A stretch of 64,000 nucleotides of DNA from Palsa-461 sp036844945. Lineage in GTDB: Bacteria > Actinomycetota > Acidimicrobiia > Acidimicrobiales > RAAP-2. Every line of letters begins with the position of its first letter. The stretch's first letter is position 1. The stretch is taken from positions 1-64,000 of the forward strand of contig DAIUEV010000006.1 of assembly GCA_036844945.1 (NCBI GenBank), read 5' to 3'. The notes beneath the pieces were generated by a model. That model was not told where the DNA came from. It made no database searches and worked only from the letters and a program-made list of their open reading frames with translations. Both the position numbers and the translations under genes were made by a program. Of the stretch, positions 49,709 through 57,727 are shown one piece after another.

Positions 49709-49924
49709 ACGGTCGATCCTGCCAGACGGCCGAGAGTGTCAGGGGTTACGCCCCCCTCCTAGCGACCCTGGGTTTCGGGGCGGACTCGCTCGGCCTCCTC
49801 GTCGTCCGCCTTCCGGTGCTTCCCTGACAGGACCTTTGGGTCCACCTTCAGGGCGGCGAGTGGTCCGAACGCCCCGAGCGCGTTCTCTCGCCCGAAGGCG
49901 CGGCCGTTCCGAGCCCCCTCTGGG

Positions 49925-49936
49925 TAGGGTCTGACC
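49925..49936 (+). promoter_or_regulatory. Putative leaderless -10 box (TAGGGT-N6-GTG)
   Basis: TAGGGT at 49925-49930 lies exactly six bases before the GTG at 49937. The gene has no ribosome site. No clear -35 is seen. Confidence 0.45.
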
Positions 49937-50383
49937 GTGCCCGCGGACTGGCAGCTGCAGCTCATGAACGGCATCCACCGGACGATCCTCAAGGCAACCG
50001 GGGGACGGGTCGGTTGGAGCGTCGCCGGCATGCAGGTCCTCGAGCTCACGACGAAGGGGGCGAAGAGCGGTCACCCCCGGACGGTCATGCTGACCTCGCC
50101 CGTCCAGGAGGGCCACGCTGTCGTCATCGTGGCTTCGAGGGGCGGCGACGACCATCACCCCGGCTGGTACCACAACCTCCGGGCCAATCCCGAGGTGACC
50201 GCCTCGCTGGCGGGCGCCCCGAAGACGACGATGAGGGCGCGGGTGGCCAACCCCGACGAGCGAGCCCGGCTCTGGCCGCAGGTCACCTCGAGGGTCGGCC
50301 AATACGCCAACTACCAGCGCAAGACCTCAAGGGAGATCCCGCTCGTCATCCTTGAGCCGGTCGGCGGGACCACGCCGGCATAG
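49937..50383 (+). CDS. Ddn-like deazaflavin(F420)-dependent nitroreductase family protein
   Basis: This 148-residue split-beta-barrel protein of the FDOR-B/Ddn type has LELTTKGAKSGHPRTVML, the TxG-xxSGxxR phosphate-binding motif for F420, VIVASRGGDDHHPGWYHNLRAN and a late LWPQVTSRVGQYANYQRKT. Related proteins reduce quinones or nitro compounds with F420H2 and are typical of actinobacteria. The GTG at 49937 is placed by the TAGGGT box six bases upstream. After its stop, 50384-50648 (265 bases) contains no gene that I can support. Confidence 0.9.
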   Translation: MPADWQLQLMNGIHRTILKATGGRVGWSVAGMQVLELTTKGAKSGHPRTVMLTSPVQEGHAVVIVASRGGDDHHPGWYHNLRANPEVTASLAGAPKTTMRARVANPDERARLWPQVTSRVGQYANYQRKTSREIPLVILEPVGGTTPA

Positions 50384-50648
50384 GGAGCACCGGTCGCCTT
50401 TCCAAAGGCCGAGCTGGCGTGGCGCGGCGCCCACCCGGTGACCCTCGCCGACTCGACGGGCCCGTTCCTTGGGGACGGGACACCGTCGACATCACGGAGA
50501 GCGCGCCCGGAGTCCACGGGACGTCGATCGGCTTCGGCGAGGTAATCGGGACGGCCGGGCCGGCTGAACCGCCCGACCGGGGGTCGCGCCCACCGGAATA
50601 GGTTGTGGCTCCCGCGGCCGAGCCCGACGTCGAACCGAGGAGCGCACC

Positions 50649-51473
50649 GTGAAGCTGGCCACCATCCGACGAGGCGGCGAAACGACCGCGGCGCGGATCG
50701 AGGATGACCACGCCGTCGAGATCCAGAGGGTGGTCGGCCTGCGAGCGCTGCTCAACCGCCCGGATTGGCGGGCATTCGCCGAGGGTGCGGATGGCCCCCG
50801 TCACGACCTTGCCGAGCTCGACTTCGCCCCACTCGTGCCGCGCCCGGACAAGATCGTCTGCGTCGGCCTCAACTACGCCAACCACATCTTGGAGATGGGC
50901 CGCGAGCTCCCCGAGCACCCGACGCTGTTCGCCAAGTTTCGTTCGGCGCTAATCGGCGCCCGGGACGACATCGCGCTGCCCGCCGCCGTCAACCAGCTGG
51001 ACTGGGAGGCGGAAATGGCGGTGATCGTCGGCCGCCGGGTCCGCAACGTCTCGGTCGACGACGCCCCGGCGGCGATCGCCGGGTTCAGCGTGCTCAACGA
51101 CGTGAGCGCCCGGGACTGGCAGAACCGCACCCTCCAGTGGCTGCAGGGGAAGACCTTCGAGCACTCGACCCCCCTCGGACCCTGGATGGTGACCACCGAC
51201 GAGGCCGACGGGCTGAGCGGTGCGATCAGCTGCGAGGTGAACGGGCAGAACATGCAGCTGGCCGACGTGAGTGACCTCGTCTTCGGCCCCGCCGCGCTGG
51301 TCTCGTACATCTCGACCGTGGTGACACTGATGCCGGGCGACGTGATCGCGACCGGCACGCCCGGCGGGGTCGGCGCAGCCCGCACGCCCCCCGTGTTCCT
51401 GAAGGACGGCGACGTCGTGTCGACTCGGATCGCCGGGATCGGGGAGTGCGTCAACACCTGCCGGGCCGAGTGA
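50649..51473 (+). CDS. Fumarylacetoacetate hydrolase family protein
   Basis: This 274-residue FAH-superfamily enzyme has PDKIVCVGLNYANHILEMG, the acidic metal ligands in WEAEMAVIVG, DVSARDWQ, and the C-terminal GDVIATGTPGGVG. It splits beta-diketo acids such as fumarylacetoacetate or fumarylpyruvate. Here a homogentisate dioxygenase is encoded 1.8 kb downstream, so fumarylacetoacetate to fumarate and acetoacetate is the best guess. The GTG at 50649 is fixed by GAGGAG. The stop overlaps the isomerase start (GTGA). Confidence 0.9.
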   Translation: MKLATIRRGGETTAARIEDDHAVEIQRVVGLRALLNRPDWRAFAEGADGPRHDLAELDFAPLVPRPDKIVCVGLNYANHILEMGRELPEHPTLFAKFRSALIGARDDIALPAAVNQLDWEAEMAVIVGRRVRNVSVDDAPAAIAGFSVLNDVSARDWQNRTLQWLQGKTFEHSTPLGPWMVTTDEADGLSGAISCEVNGQNMQLADVSDLVFGPAALVSYISTVVTLMPGDVIATGTPGGVGAARTPPVFLKDGDVVSTRIAGIGECVNTCRAE

Positions 51474-52195
51474 GTCCCGGCGCGCACCGCCTCGGGCAGA
51501 CGCTCGAGTGGATGGACCGGGGCACGACGTTCTTCGTCGGCCAGCTGGGCATGCTCAGCGACCGGCAGCTCGCCGACTCGTCGCGGCTCCCCGATTGGAC
51601 CCGGCTGCATATCGTGAGCCACATGGCCCGCAACGCCCGGGCCCTCATGAACCTGCTCCGCTGGGCCGAGACGGGGGTCGAGTCCCCGATGTACTCGAGC
51701 CCGGAGCACCGCCGGGCCGACATCGAAGCGGGCGCGAGCCTGCCGGCCGCCGAGGTCCGCGCCGACGCCCTGGCGGAGGCCGGCCGGCTCCGCTCGGCGA
51801 TCGACGGCCTGCCCGATGACGCGTGGGCGAGCGAGGTCCGCACGGCCCTCGGGTACCCCGTGCCGGCGAGCGAGGTCCCATGGATGCGGGTCCGCGAGGT
51901 CTGGGTGCACGCGGTCGACCTCGGCGCCGGGGCCGACTTCTCCGACATCGACGAGCAGGTCGCGGGGGTGTTGTTCGAAGAGGCCGCCGAACGCTTCGCC
52001 GGTCGCGACGACTGCCCGCCGACCGTGCTCGTGACGGACGACGGGGGTCGGCGGTTCGAGATCGGACCGGCATCGGCCAGCCCGGCCCGGGTCACCGGGT
52101 CGACGCACGCCCTCGCTGGATGGCTCCTCGGCCGGACCGGGGGCAGCGGCCTCGAGGCCGCCGGCCCGCTGCCCGAGCTGCCCACGTGGATGTGA
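51470..52195 (+). CDS. Mycothiol-dependent maleylpyruvate/maleylacetoacetate isomerase family (MDMPI, DinB-fold)
   Basis: This 241-residue protein has an N-terminal DinB-type metal-binding four-helix domain (LPDWTRLHIVSHMARNARAL with the His ligand, and later MRVREVWVHAVDLGAG with another). A small C-terminal MDMPI domain ends GWLLGR. In actinobacteria this fold isomerises maleylpyruvate using mycothiol in place of glutathione. The operon contains homogentisate dioxygenase and FAH, so isomerising maleylacetoacetate to fumarylacetoacetate is inferred. It starts at a GTG overlapping the FAH stop by four bases. Confidence 0.87.
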   Translation: MSPGAHRLGQTLEWMDRGTTFFVGQLGMLSDRQLADSSRLPDWTRLHIVSHMARNARALMNLLRWAETGVESPMYSSPEHRRADIEAGASLPAAEVRADALAEAGRLRSAIDGLPDDAWASEVRTALGYPVPASEVPWMRVREVWVHAVDLGAGADFSDIDEQVAGVLFEEAAERFAGRDDCPPTVLVTDDGGRRFEIGPASASPARVTGSTHALAGWLLGRTGGSGLEAAGPLPELPTWM

Positions 52196-52307
52196 GCGCA
52201 CGACCCCGGTGCCGGCACCAGTGGTTGTCGGTCCCGAGGTCGGCCGATACCGTGGGCGACCGGCCCGGACGAGCCGCCCCCTCGGCGGTCGGGCCGAGAG
52301 GTTGCCC

Positions 52308-53246
52308 ATGACGTCGGCTGCGCACGACCACGACACCCTGGCTCCGCCCCGGGTGGAGGAGGTCAGCGACGGCGTCTTCGCCTACATCCAGCCCGACGGC
52401 TCCTGGTGCCTCAACAACACCGGGTTCCTGGTCGGCGGCGACGGGGTGGTCAGCATCGACGCGACGTCGACCGAACGCCGTACCCGCGCCTACCTTGCCG
52501 CCATCGCGTCGGTGACCGACGCCCCGCTCCGGACCCTGGTCAACACCCACTCGCACCTCGACCACACGAACGGCAACTGCTTCTTCGGTCCGGTGACCAT
52601 CGTCGCCCACGAGCGGTGCCGGACCGAGGTGCTCGCGGCCCCGCCGATGCAGACCGGCCGGGGCCCGTTCCCCGGCGTCGAATGGGGAGCGATCGAGAAG
52701 GCGCCGCCCACGCTCACGTTCGAGGACGCGGTCACGGTCTTCGTGGACGACCTGCGCTGCGAGGTCCGCTACGTCGGGACGCCCGCGCACACGACGAACG
52801 ACGTCGTGATCTGGCTGCCGGAACGCTCGGTCCTCTTCGCGGGTGATCTCGTCTTCAACGGCGGGACCCCGTTCAACGTCGCCGGGTCGATCTCCGGCGC
52901 CCGCCGCGTCCTGGAGGACATCCGCGCCCTCGCTCCCGCGGTCATCGTGCCGGGCCACGGCGATGTCTGCGGCGTCGAGGTCATCGACGGGATCGTGGCC
53001 TATCTCGACTTCGTCACGGAGACCGCCACCGCGGGCAGGGAGGCGGGCCTCACTCCGCTCGAGGCCGCGCGGGAGGCCGACCTCGGCGAGTTCGCCGGGC
53101 TGCTCGACCCCGAACGGATCGTCGGGAACCTGCACCGTGCCTACGCCGAGTTCGACGGCGCCGAACCTGGCGCCCCGATCGGGATGGCCGCGCTGGCCGA
53201 GATGGTCGAGTACAACGGCGGGCGCCCGCTCCGCTGCCTGGCCTGA
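52308..53246 (+). CDS. Metallo-beta-lactamase-fold hydrolase in the homogentisate operon
   Basis: This 312-residue protein carries NTHSHLDHTNGN (HxHxDH metal motif), HTTNDVVIWLPERSVLFAGDLVF (fourth and fifth ligands) and PGHGDVCG, as in the SoxH/glyoxalase-II-like group. There is no signal peptide. The ATG at 52308 follows GAGAGG. Its stop shares a base with the homogentisate dioxygenase start. A role as a thioester- or lactone-cleaving side enzyme of the pathway is plausible but not established. No known homogentisate pathway step needs it. Confidence 0.85.
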   Translation: MTSAAHDHDTLAPPRVEEVSDGVFAYIQPDGSWCLNNTGFLVGGDGVVSIDATSTERRTRAYLAAIASVTDAPLRTLVNTHSHLDHTNGNCFFGPVTIVAHERCRTEVLAAPPMQTGRGPFPGVEWGAIEKAPPTLTFEDAVTVFVDDLRCEVRYVGTPAHTTNDVVIWLPERSVLFAGDLVFNGGTPFNVAGSISGARRVLEDIRALAPAVIVPGHGDVCGVEVIDGIVAYLDFVTETATAGREAGLTPLEAAREADLGEFAGLLDPERIVGNLHRAYAEFDGAEPGAPIGMAALAEMVEYNGGRPLRCLA

Positions 53247-54409
53247 TGCCGCACTACCGGGCCGCCGGCGAGATCCCGAAGAAGCGCCACACCCGGGCGA
53301 CCCGGCCCGACGGCGGGCTCTACGCCGAGGAGCTCATGAGCGCGCAGGGGTTCGCGGGGATGACGAGCCTGCTGTACCACCGTGGCCTGCCCACCGCGAT
53401 CGTGGAGGCCGAGGCGTTCGAGGGCCCGCCCGCCGCGACCTCGCCCAACCACCCGCTCCTGCCCCGGCACTTCCGCACCGGTGAGCTCCCGAGCGGGGCG
53501 GACCTCGTGACCGGTCGACACCTGCTGCTCGCCAACGCCGACATCCGGATCGGCTACGGGACCGCGGCCGCGCCCTCGCCGCTCTACCGCAACGCGGTCG
53601 GCGACGAGTGCGTCTTCGTGCAGAGCGGGACTGGGACGGTCGAGACCTCCTTCGGGCGGCTGGAAGTGCGCGACGGGGACTACGTCGTGATCCCGAAGTC
53701 GACCACCCACCGGTGGGTCCCGACACCGGGCGGCACGCTCCGCGCGCTCACCCTCGAGCTCGCCGGGCACGTCGATGTGCCCCGGCGCTACCGCTCACCC
53801 GAGGGCCAGCTGCTCGAGCTCGCCCCCTACAGCGAGCGCGATCTGCACGGCCCCACCCCGGCCGAGCCGATCGAGGAGGAGGACGTGGCGGTGTTGGTGC
53901 GGCACGGACCCGACCTGTGGACCCGCTACCTGTACGCCACCCATCCGTTCGACGTGGTCGGCTGGGACGGCTGGCTCTACCCCTTCACCTTCAACATCGC
54001 CGACTTCGAGCCGCGGGTGGGACGGGTGCACCTGCCTCCGCCGGTGCACCAGACCTTCGAGGCGCCCGGCGCGGTCATCTGCTCGTTCTGCCCGCGGCCC
54101 TACGACTTCGACCGCGACGCGATCGCGGTCCCGTACAACCACGCCAACGTGGACAGCGACGAGGTGCTCTTCTACGTGGCCGGCTCTTTCATGTCCCGGC
54201 GCGGCTCGGGCATCGGCGCCGGGTCCATGTCGCTGCACCCGGCCGGCTTCGTGCACGGGCCGCAGCCGGGGTCGGTCGAGGCCGCCTTCGGGGAGCCGGG
54301 CACCGAGGAGACCGCGGTGATGGTCGACACCTTCGCCCGGCTCGAGCTCGGCGACGCCGCGCGCGGGTGCGAGGACGCGGGCTACTTCAGGAGCTGGGCG
54401 GGCCGCTGA
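53246..54409 (+). CDS. hmgA: Homogentisate 1,2-dioxygenase
   Basis: This 387-residue cupin-like dioxygenase opens the ring of homogentisate to maleylacetoacetate, the key step of tyrosine/phenylalanine breakdown. The start HYRAAGEIPKKRHT and DGGLYAEELMSAQGF are typical. The iron ligands lie in YNHANVDSDEVLFY (His and Glu) and HPAGFVHGPQPG (second His). Length is a little shorter than eukaryotic enzymes (~440) but normal for bacterial actinobacterial members. The ATG overlaps the stop of the metallo-hydrolase by one base. The 3' end overlaps cobB tail-to-tail by 23 bases. Confidence 0.88.
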   Translation: MPHYRAAGEIPKKRHTRATRPDGGLYAEELMSAQGFAGMTSLLYHRGLPTAIVEAEAFEGPPAATSPNHPLLPRHFRTGELPSGADLVTGRHLLLANADIRIGYGTAAAPSPLYRNAVGDECVFVQSGTGTVETSFGRLEVRDGDYVVIPKSTTHRWVPTPGGTLRALTLELAGHVDVPRRYRSPEGQLLELAPYSERDLHGPTPAEPIEEEDVAVLVRHGPDLWTRYLYATHPFDVVGWDGWLYPFTFNIADFEPRVGRVHLPPPVHQTFEAPGAVICSFCPRPYDFDRDAIAVPYNHANVDSDEVLFYVAGSFMSRRGSGIGAGSMSLHPAGFVHGPQPGSVEAAFGEPGTEETAVMVDTFARLELGDAARGCEDAGYFRSWAGR

Positions 54410-55760
54410 CCCGGGACGCGGTCGCGACGAACCGCTCGGCCGGGCCCGGGTCGGCCCCCAGGTGCAGGTGGAGGTAGGTGGCGAGGAGGTGCGGGGCCGC
54501 CCACCCTTCCCGCCGGGTGCCGGCCCGACCGGTGAGCTCGAGCGCCGCTCCTGCGGGGTCGACCGAGGAATAGTGGTGCTCGTGGCCGCGCAGGACGGCA
54601 CCCTGCGGCGCGACCGGTGAGTCGACGAGGGCGGTGGCCGTCCGGTAGCCGACCGTGACCCGGCTACCCATCGACCCGGCGGCCTCGATGGCCCCGCACA
54701 ACCGGTGCCCGTCGAGCGACGAGACGAGCCACAGGAGCCCGCCGCACTCGGCCCAGGTGGGGAGGCCGCCTGCGACCCGGTCCCGGACGTCGGCGAGCAG
54801 CGGCTCGTTCGCGGCCAGCTCCTCGGCGAAGACCTCGGGGAAGCCTCCGCACGCGTAGAGGCCCTGGGTCCCATCGGGGAGGGCCGGATCGCGCAGCGGG
54901 TCCACCGGGACCAGTTCGGCGCCGGACTCCTCGAGCCGCTCGAGGTTGTCCGGATAGGAGAAGGAGAAGGCCGGCCCGGAGACCACGGCCACCCGGGCCC
55001 GACCGGTCCGGGTGGCCGCCGCCGGCGGAGGCGGGTCGAGTGGCGGGGCGCGCCGGGCCAGCGACTCGACGGTGTCGAGGTCGACGCCCCGCTCCACCGC
55101 GGCGGCCAGGCGGGTCAGCGAGGCCGCCACGGCGCGCGGGTCCTCGACCACCGGCACCAGCCCGAGGTGCCGATCCCGCCATTCGAGCGCCGGGTCGCGC
55201 CGGAGCACCCCGACGACATCGACCTCGGCGCCGGCGAGCGCCTCCCGGAGGATCGACTCGTGGGTGTCGCTGCCCACCCGGTTGAGGATGACCCCCGCCA
55301 GGGGGCGCGACCAACGGTTGCGGAGGTGGTGGTCGTAGCCGTCGACGAGGGCCCGCACCGAGGCGCTCATCGACGACGCGTCGACGACCAGGACGACCGG
55401 GGCGTCGAGCAGCGAGGCGATCTCGGCGGTGCTGGCGGTTGACGACGCGCCGAGCCCGTCGAAGAGCCCCATGACCCCCTCGACGACCAGCAGGTCGGCC
55501 CCGGCCGCCGCCTTGGCCGCGATGGCCGGCACCACCTCGGCACCGCACAGGAACGAGTCGAGGTTCCGCCCCGTCCGGCCGGTGGCGAGGGCGTGGTAGC
55601 CGGGGTCGATGAAGTCGGGCCCGACCTTGGCCGAGCCGACCACCCGGCCGCGCCGCCGGAACGCGACCATGAGACCGGTGGCGACGGTGGTCTTGCCGAC
55701 GCCCGAGTGGGTCCCGGCGATGACGAGCCGCGGCCCGAGGGACCCGGTCGCGGCGCTCAG
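54387..55760 (-). CDS. cobB: CobB/CbiA, cobyrinic acid a,c-diamide synthase
   Basis: This 457-residue glutamine-dependent amidase has an N-terminal P-loop (AGTHSGVGKTT), then VGPDFIDPGYH and VEGVMGLFDG as in CbiA. The C-terminal class I glutaminase-like domain has YACGGFPE and WAECGGLLWL with the nucleophile Cys. It amidates the a and c side chains with ATP and Gln. No ATG, GTG or TTG is available in a sensible place between the cobO end and the P-loop. The best start is a CTG at 55760 that overlaps the cobO stop (CTGA). The start call is therefore unusual and needs checking. Confidence 0.88.
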   Translation of the reverse strand: MSAATGSLGPRLVIAGTHSGVGKTTVATGLMVAFRRRGRVVGSAKVGPDFIDPGYHALATGRTGRNLDSFLCGAEVVPAIAAKAAAGADLLVVEGVMGLFDGLGASSTASTAEIASLLDAPVVLVVDASSMSASVRALVDGYDHHLRNRWSRPLAGVILNRVGSDTHESILREALAGAEVDVVGVLRRDPALEWRDRHLGLVPVVEDPRAVAASLTRLAAAVERGVDLDTVESLARRAPPLDPPPPAAATRTGRARVAVVSGPAFSFSYPDNLERLEESGAELVPVDPLRDPALPDGTQGLYACGGFPEVFAEELAANEPLLADVRDRVAGGLPTWAECGGLLWLVSSLDGHRLCGAIEAAGSMGSRVTVGYRTATALVDSPVAPQGAVLRGHEHHYSSVDPAGAALELTGRAGTRREGWAAPHLLATYLHLHLGADPGPAERFVATASRVSGPPSS

Positions 55761-56281
55761 TACTCGATGCCCTTCTTGGCCTTCACGCCGCGGTCGTAGA
55801 CGTGTTTCACCTTGCGCATCTCGGTGACGGTGTCGGCCACCTCGACCAGCTCGGGCGCCGCGTTGCGGCCCGTGATGACCACGTTGGTCTTGGGGGCTCG
55901 GCCCACGATGCCATCGACGACGTCCTGCGCGCCGACCCAGCCGTAGCTCACCGCGTAGGTCAGCTCGTCCAGGATCAGCAGGTCGTAGTCGCCCGAGGCC
56001 AGCTTCTTGCGGGCGACCCCCCACGCGTGGCGCCCCTTGGCGGCGGTCTCGTCGAGGTCCGTCGACTCCCAGGTGAACCCGTCGCCGAGGGTGTGCCACT
56101 CGATCTCGAGGTGAGCGGCCAGCTTGCGCTCACCGGTCTTCCACTTGCCGCCCTTCACGAACTGGACGACCCCGACCTTCCAGCCGCGGGCCCAGCCCCG
56201 GGCCATGACGCCGAAGGCAGCGGACGACTTCCCCTTCCCGTCGCCGGTGTTGAGCAGGACGATCGACTCGTCGCGGGCCAC
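55757..56281 (-). CDS. cobO: CobO, corrinoid adenosyltransferase (CobA family)
   Basis: This 174-residue enzyme is homologous to the E. coli BtuR / Salmonella CobA family. The P-loop NTGDGKGKSSAAFG, LDELTYAVSYGWV and VITGRNAAPELVE are all visible. It transfers adenosyl from ATP to the cob(I)alamin-type corrin. The GTG at 56281 (VARDESIV) begins the fold and has TAGCGT five bases upstream. It is divergent from the riboswitch-controlled cobU operon and co-directional with cobB, which it overlaps by four bases. Confidence 0.93.
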   Translation of the reverse strand: MARDESIVLLNTGDGKGKSSAAFGVMARGWARGWKVGVVQFVKGGKWKTGERKLAAHLEIEWHTLGDGFTWESTDLDETAAKGRHAWGVARKKLASGDYDLLILDELTYAVSYGWVGAQDVVDGIVGRAPKTNVVITGRNAAPELVEVADTVTEMRKVKHVYDRGVKAKKGIEY

Positions 56282-56334
56282 ACCGCACGCTACCGCCGGG
56301 GTCCCGGGCCGGGCACCGGGACGAACCGGCCGGT

Positions 56335-56440
56335 ACGCTCGGGCCGCGGTCCGGGGAACCCGGTGCAAGTCCGGGGCTGTCCCGCAACTGTGATCGGTGT
56401 GCCGTCGCCACGCCGAGAGCCAGGAACCCGCCGCAACGAG
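56335..56440 (+). ncRNA. Cobalamin riboswitch
   Basis: The conserved corrinoid aptamer core is present: CCGGTGCAAGTCCGGGGC around 56360, followed by CCCGCAACTGTGA at about 56381-56393 and the B12-box AGCCAGGAACCCGCC at about 56417-56431. It lies 35-45 bases ahead of the cobU start, in the sense orientation. Just after the box CGGCC-AC-GGCCG at about 56442-56453 could form a switching hairpin near the ribosome site. It should reduce expression of the cobU-cobN operon when the adenosylated coenzyme is plentiful. Outer boundaries are approximate. Confidence 0.95.
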
Positions 56441-56474
56441 ATCGGCCACGGCCGAGAGAGACGCGAGGACGTCG

Positions 56475-57005
56475 TTGAAGGCAGAGATCATCCTGGTGCT
56501 CGGTGGAGCACGGTCGGGAAAGTCGGAGGTCGCCGAGCGCCTCGCGGCTGCGCAAGGCCGCCCCGTCACCTACCTGGCCACCGGCCCGGCGCCGGAGGGC
56601 GACCCGGACTGGGCCGAGCGGGTGGCCCGGCACCGGGATCGCCGGCCGGCCGAGTGGACGACCGTCGAGCTCGGGCCGGGCGGCGACATCGCAGCCGCGC
56701 TCGCCGCCTTCGGTGGAGCGCTCCTGATCGATTCGCTCGGGACCTGGGTGGCGGGCCTCTCCGGCTTCGGCGCCGAGGTCGACCGTGATGTCCTCACCGA
56801 TGCGCTCGTGGCCCGCAGGGACGCCGGTCATCCCACCGTCGTCGTCAGCGAGGAGGTGGGCCTCGGCGTCCACCCGTCGACGAGCGCCGGGCGAGAGTTC
56901 CGCGACGCGCTCGGCGCGCTCAACCGGCGGGTGGCCGACGTCGCCGACGACGTCCACCTCGTCGTGGCCGGGCGCACGTTGCGGCTGTCGGGTCCGCCGG
57001 CATGA
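56475..57005 (+). CDS. cobU: CobU, adenosylcobinamide kinase / guanylyltransferase
   Basis: This 176-residue bifunctional enzyme has the P-loop VLGGARSGKSEVAE at the N terminus, VTYLATGPAPEGDPDWAERV, RHRDRRPAEW with the guanylyl-accepting His, LLIDSLGTWV and VVVSEEVGLGVHPS. It phosphorylates adenosylcobinamide and attaches GMP. The start is a TTG at 56475, eight bases after the GAGGAC ribosome site. A longer frame upstream would run through the riboswitch and is rejected. It is the first gene of the riboswitch operon and overlaps cobS by four bases (ATGA). Confidence 0.92.
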   Translation: MKAEIILVLGGARSGKSEVAERLAAAQGRPVTYLATGPAPEGDPDWAERVARHRDRRPAEWTTVELGPGGDIAAALAAFGGALLIDSLGTWVAGLSGFGAEVDRDVLTDALVARRDAGHPTVVVSEEVGLGVHPSTSAGREFRDALGALNRRVADVADDVHLVVAGRTLRLSGPPA

Positions 57006-57727
57006 GCGGCCCGCGCGCAGCGCTCTCGTTCCTCACCCCGCTCGGCGGCGCGGCACCCCCCGAACCCGAGGCGCTCGGCTGGTTCCCGGTCGTCGGCGCC
57101 GCGATGGGCGCGGTGCTCGGCCTGCTGTGGTGGGCGACCGGTCACGCATGGACCGCACCGGTCGGCGCGGTGATCGTGGTGGCGGCCGACCTCGGGCTCA
57201 CCGGGTTGCTGCACCTCGACGGGCTGGTGGACGCGGCGGACGGCCTGCTGCCACACCTGGAGCGCGAGCGACGACTCGCGGTGATGCGCGAGCCGTCGGT
57301 CGGTGCGTTCGGGATCACGGTGGCGGGGGTGACGTTGGTCGCGCGGGTGGTCGCGTTGGCCTCCATCAGACCGTCCGTGCTGCTGCTCACCGGGATCTGG
57401 TGCGGGTCCCGGACCGTCATGGCCGTCGCTCCTTCCTGCCTCGTCTACGCGCGGAGCGACACCGGCGGCCTGGCGAGTGCGTTCCTCCCGGGACGCGGTC
57501 GGGTCGGACTGATCGCCGCGGCCGTCGGGGGGGCGGGGCTCTTCTCGGCCACGATGCTGTGGCGGCCGCTCGGCGGCGCGGTGGCCGCCCTGAGCGGGAC
57601 CGCCGCCGCGGTCGTGGTCCTCTGGTTCGCCCGCCGGCGGATCGGCGGGTTCACCGGGGACGTCCTCGGGGCCGCCGGGGTCGCGTTCGAGACCGTGGCG
57701 CTCGTGGTGGCGGCGGCGCGGTGGTAG
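57002..57727 (+). CDS. cobS: CobS, adenosylcobinamide-GDP ribazoletransferase (cobalamin synthase)
   Basis: This 241-residue membrane protein has about six hydrophobic segments. The active-site motif LTGLLHLDGLVDAADGL lies on the first loops, with MREPSVGAFGITVAGV next; both are strongly conserved in CobS. It joins GDP-cobinamide to alpha-ribazole phosphate. It overlaps cobU by four bases at the start and cbiB by seven at the end. The length is near the family norm of about 245. Confidence 0.94.
   Translation: MSGPRAALSFLTPLGGAAPPEPEALGWFPVVGAAMGAVLGLLWWATGHAWTAPVGAVIVVAADLGLTGLLHLDGLVDAADGLLPHLERERRLAVMREPSVGAFGITVAGVTLVARVVALASIRPSVLLLTGIWCGSRTVMAVAPSCLVYARSDTGGLASAFLPGRGRVGLIAAAVGGAGLFSATMLWRPLGGAVAALSGTAAAVVVLWFARRRIGGFTGDVLGAAGVAFETVALVVAAARW

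Noticed and set aside
50419..50601. 60-codon frame between the Ddn-like and FAH genes
   Set aside because: No ribosome site, no protein-like pattern, and composition of random GC-rich sequence.
56397..56474. Longer N terminus for CobU
   Set aside because: It would translate through the cobalamin riboswitch; the TTG at 56475 gives the family length and has a ribosome site.
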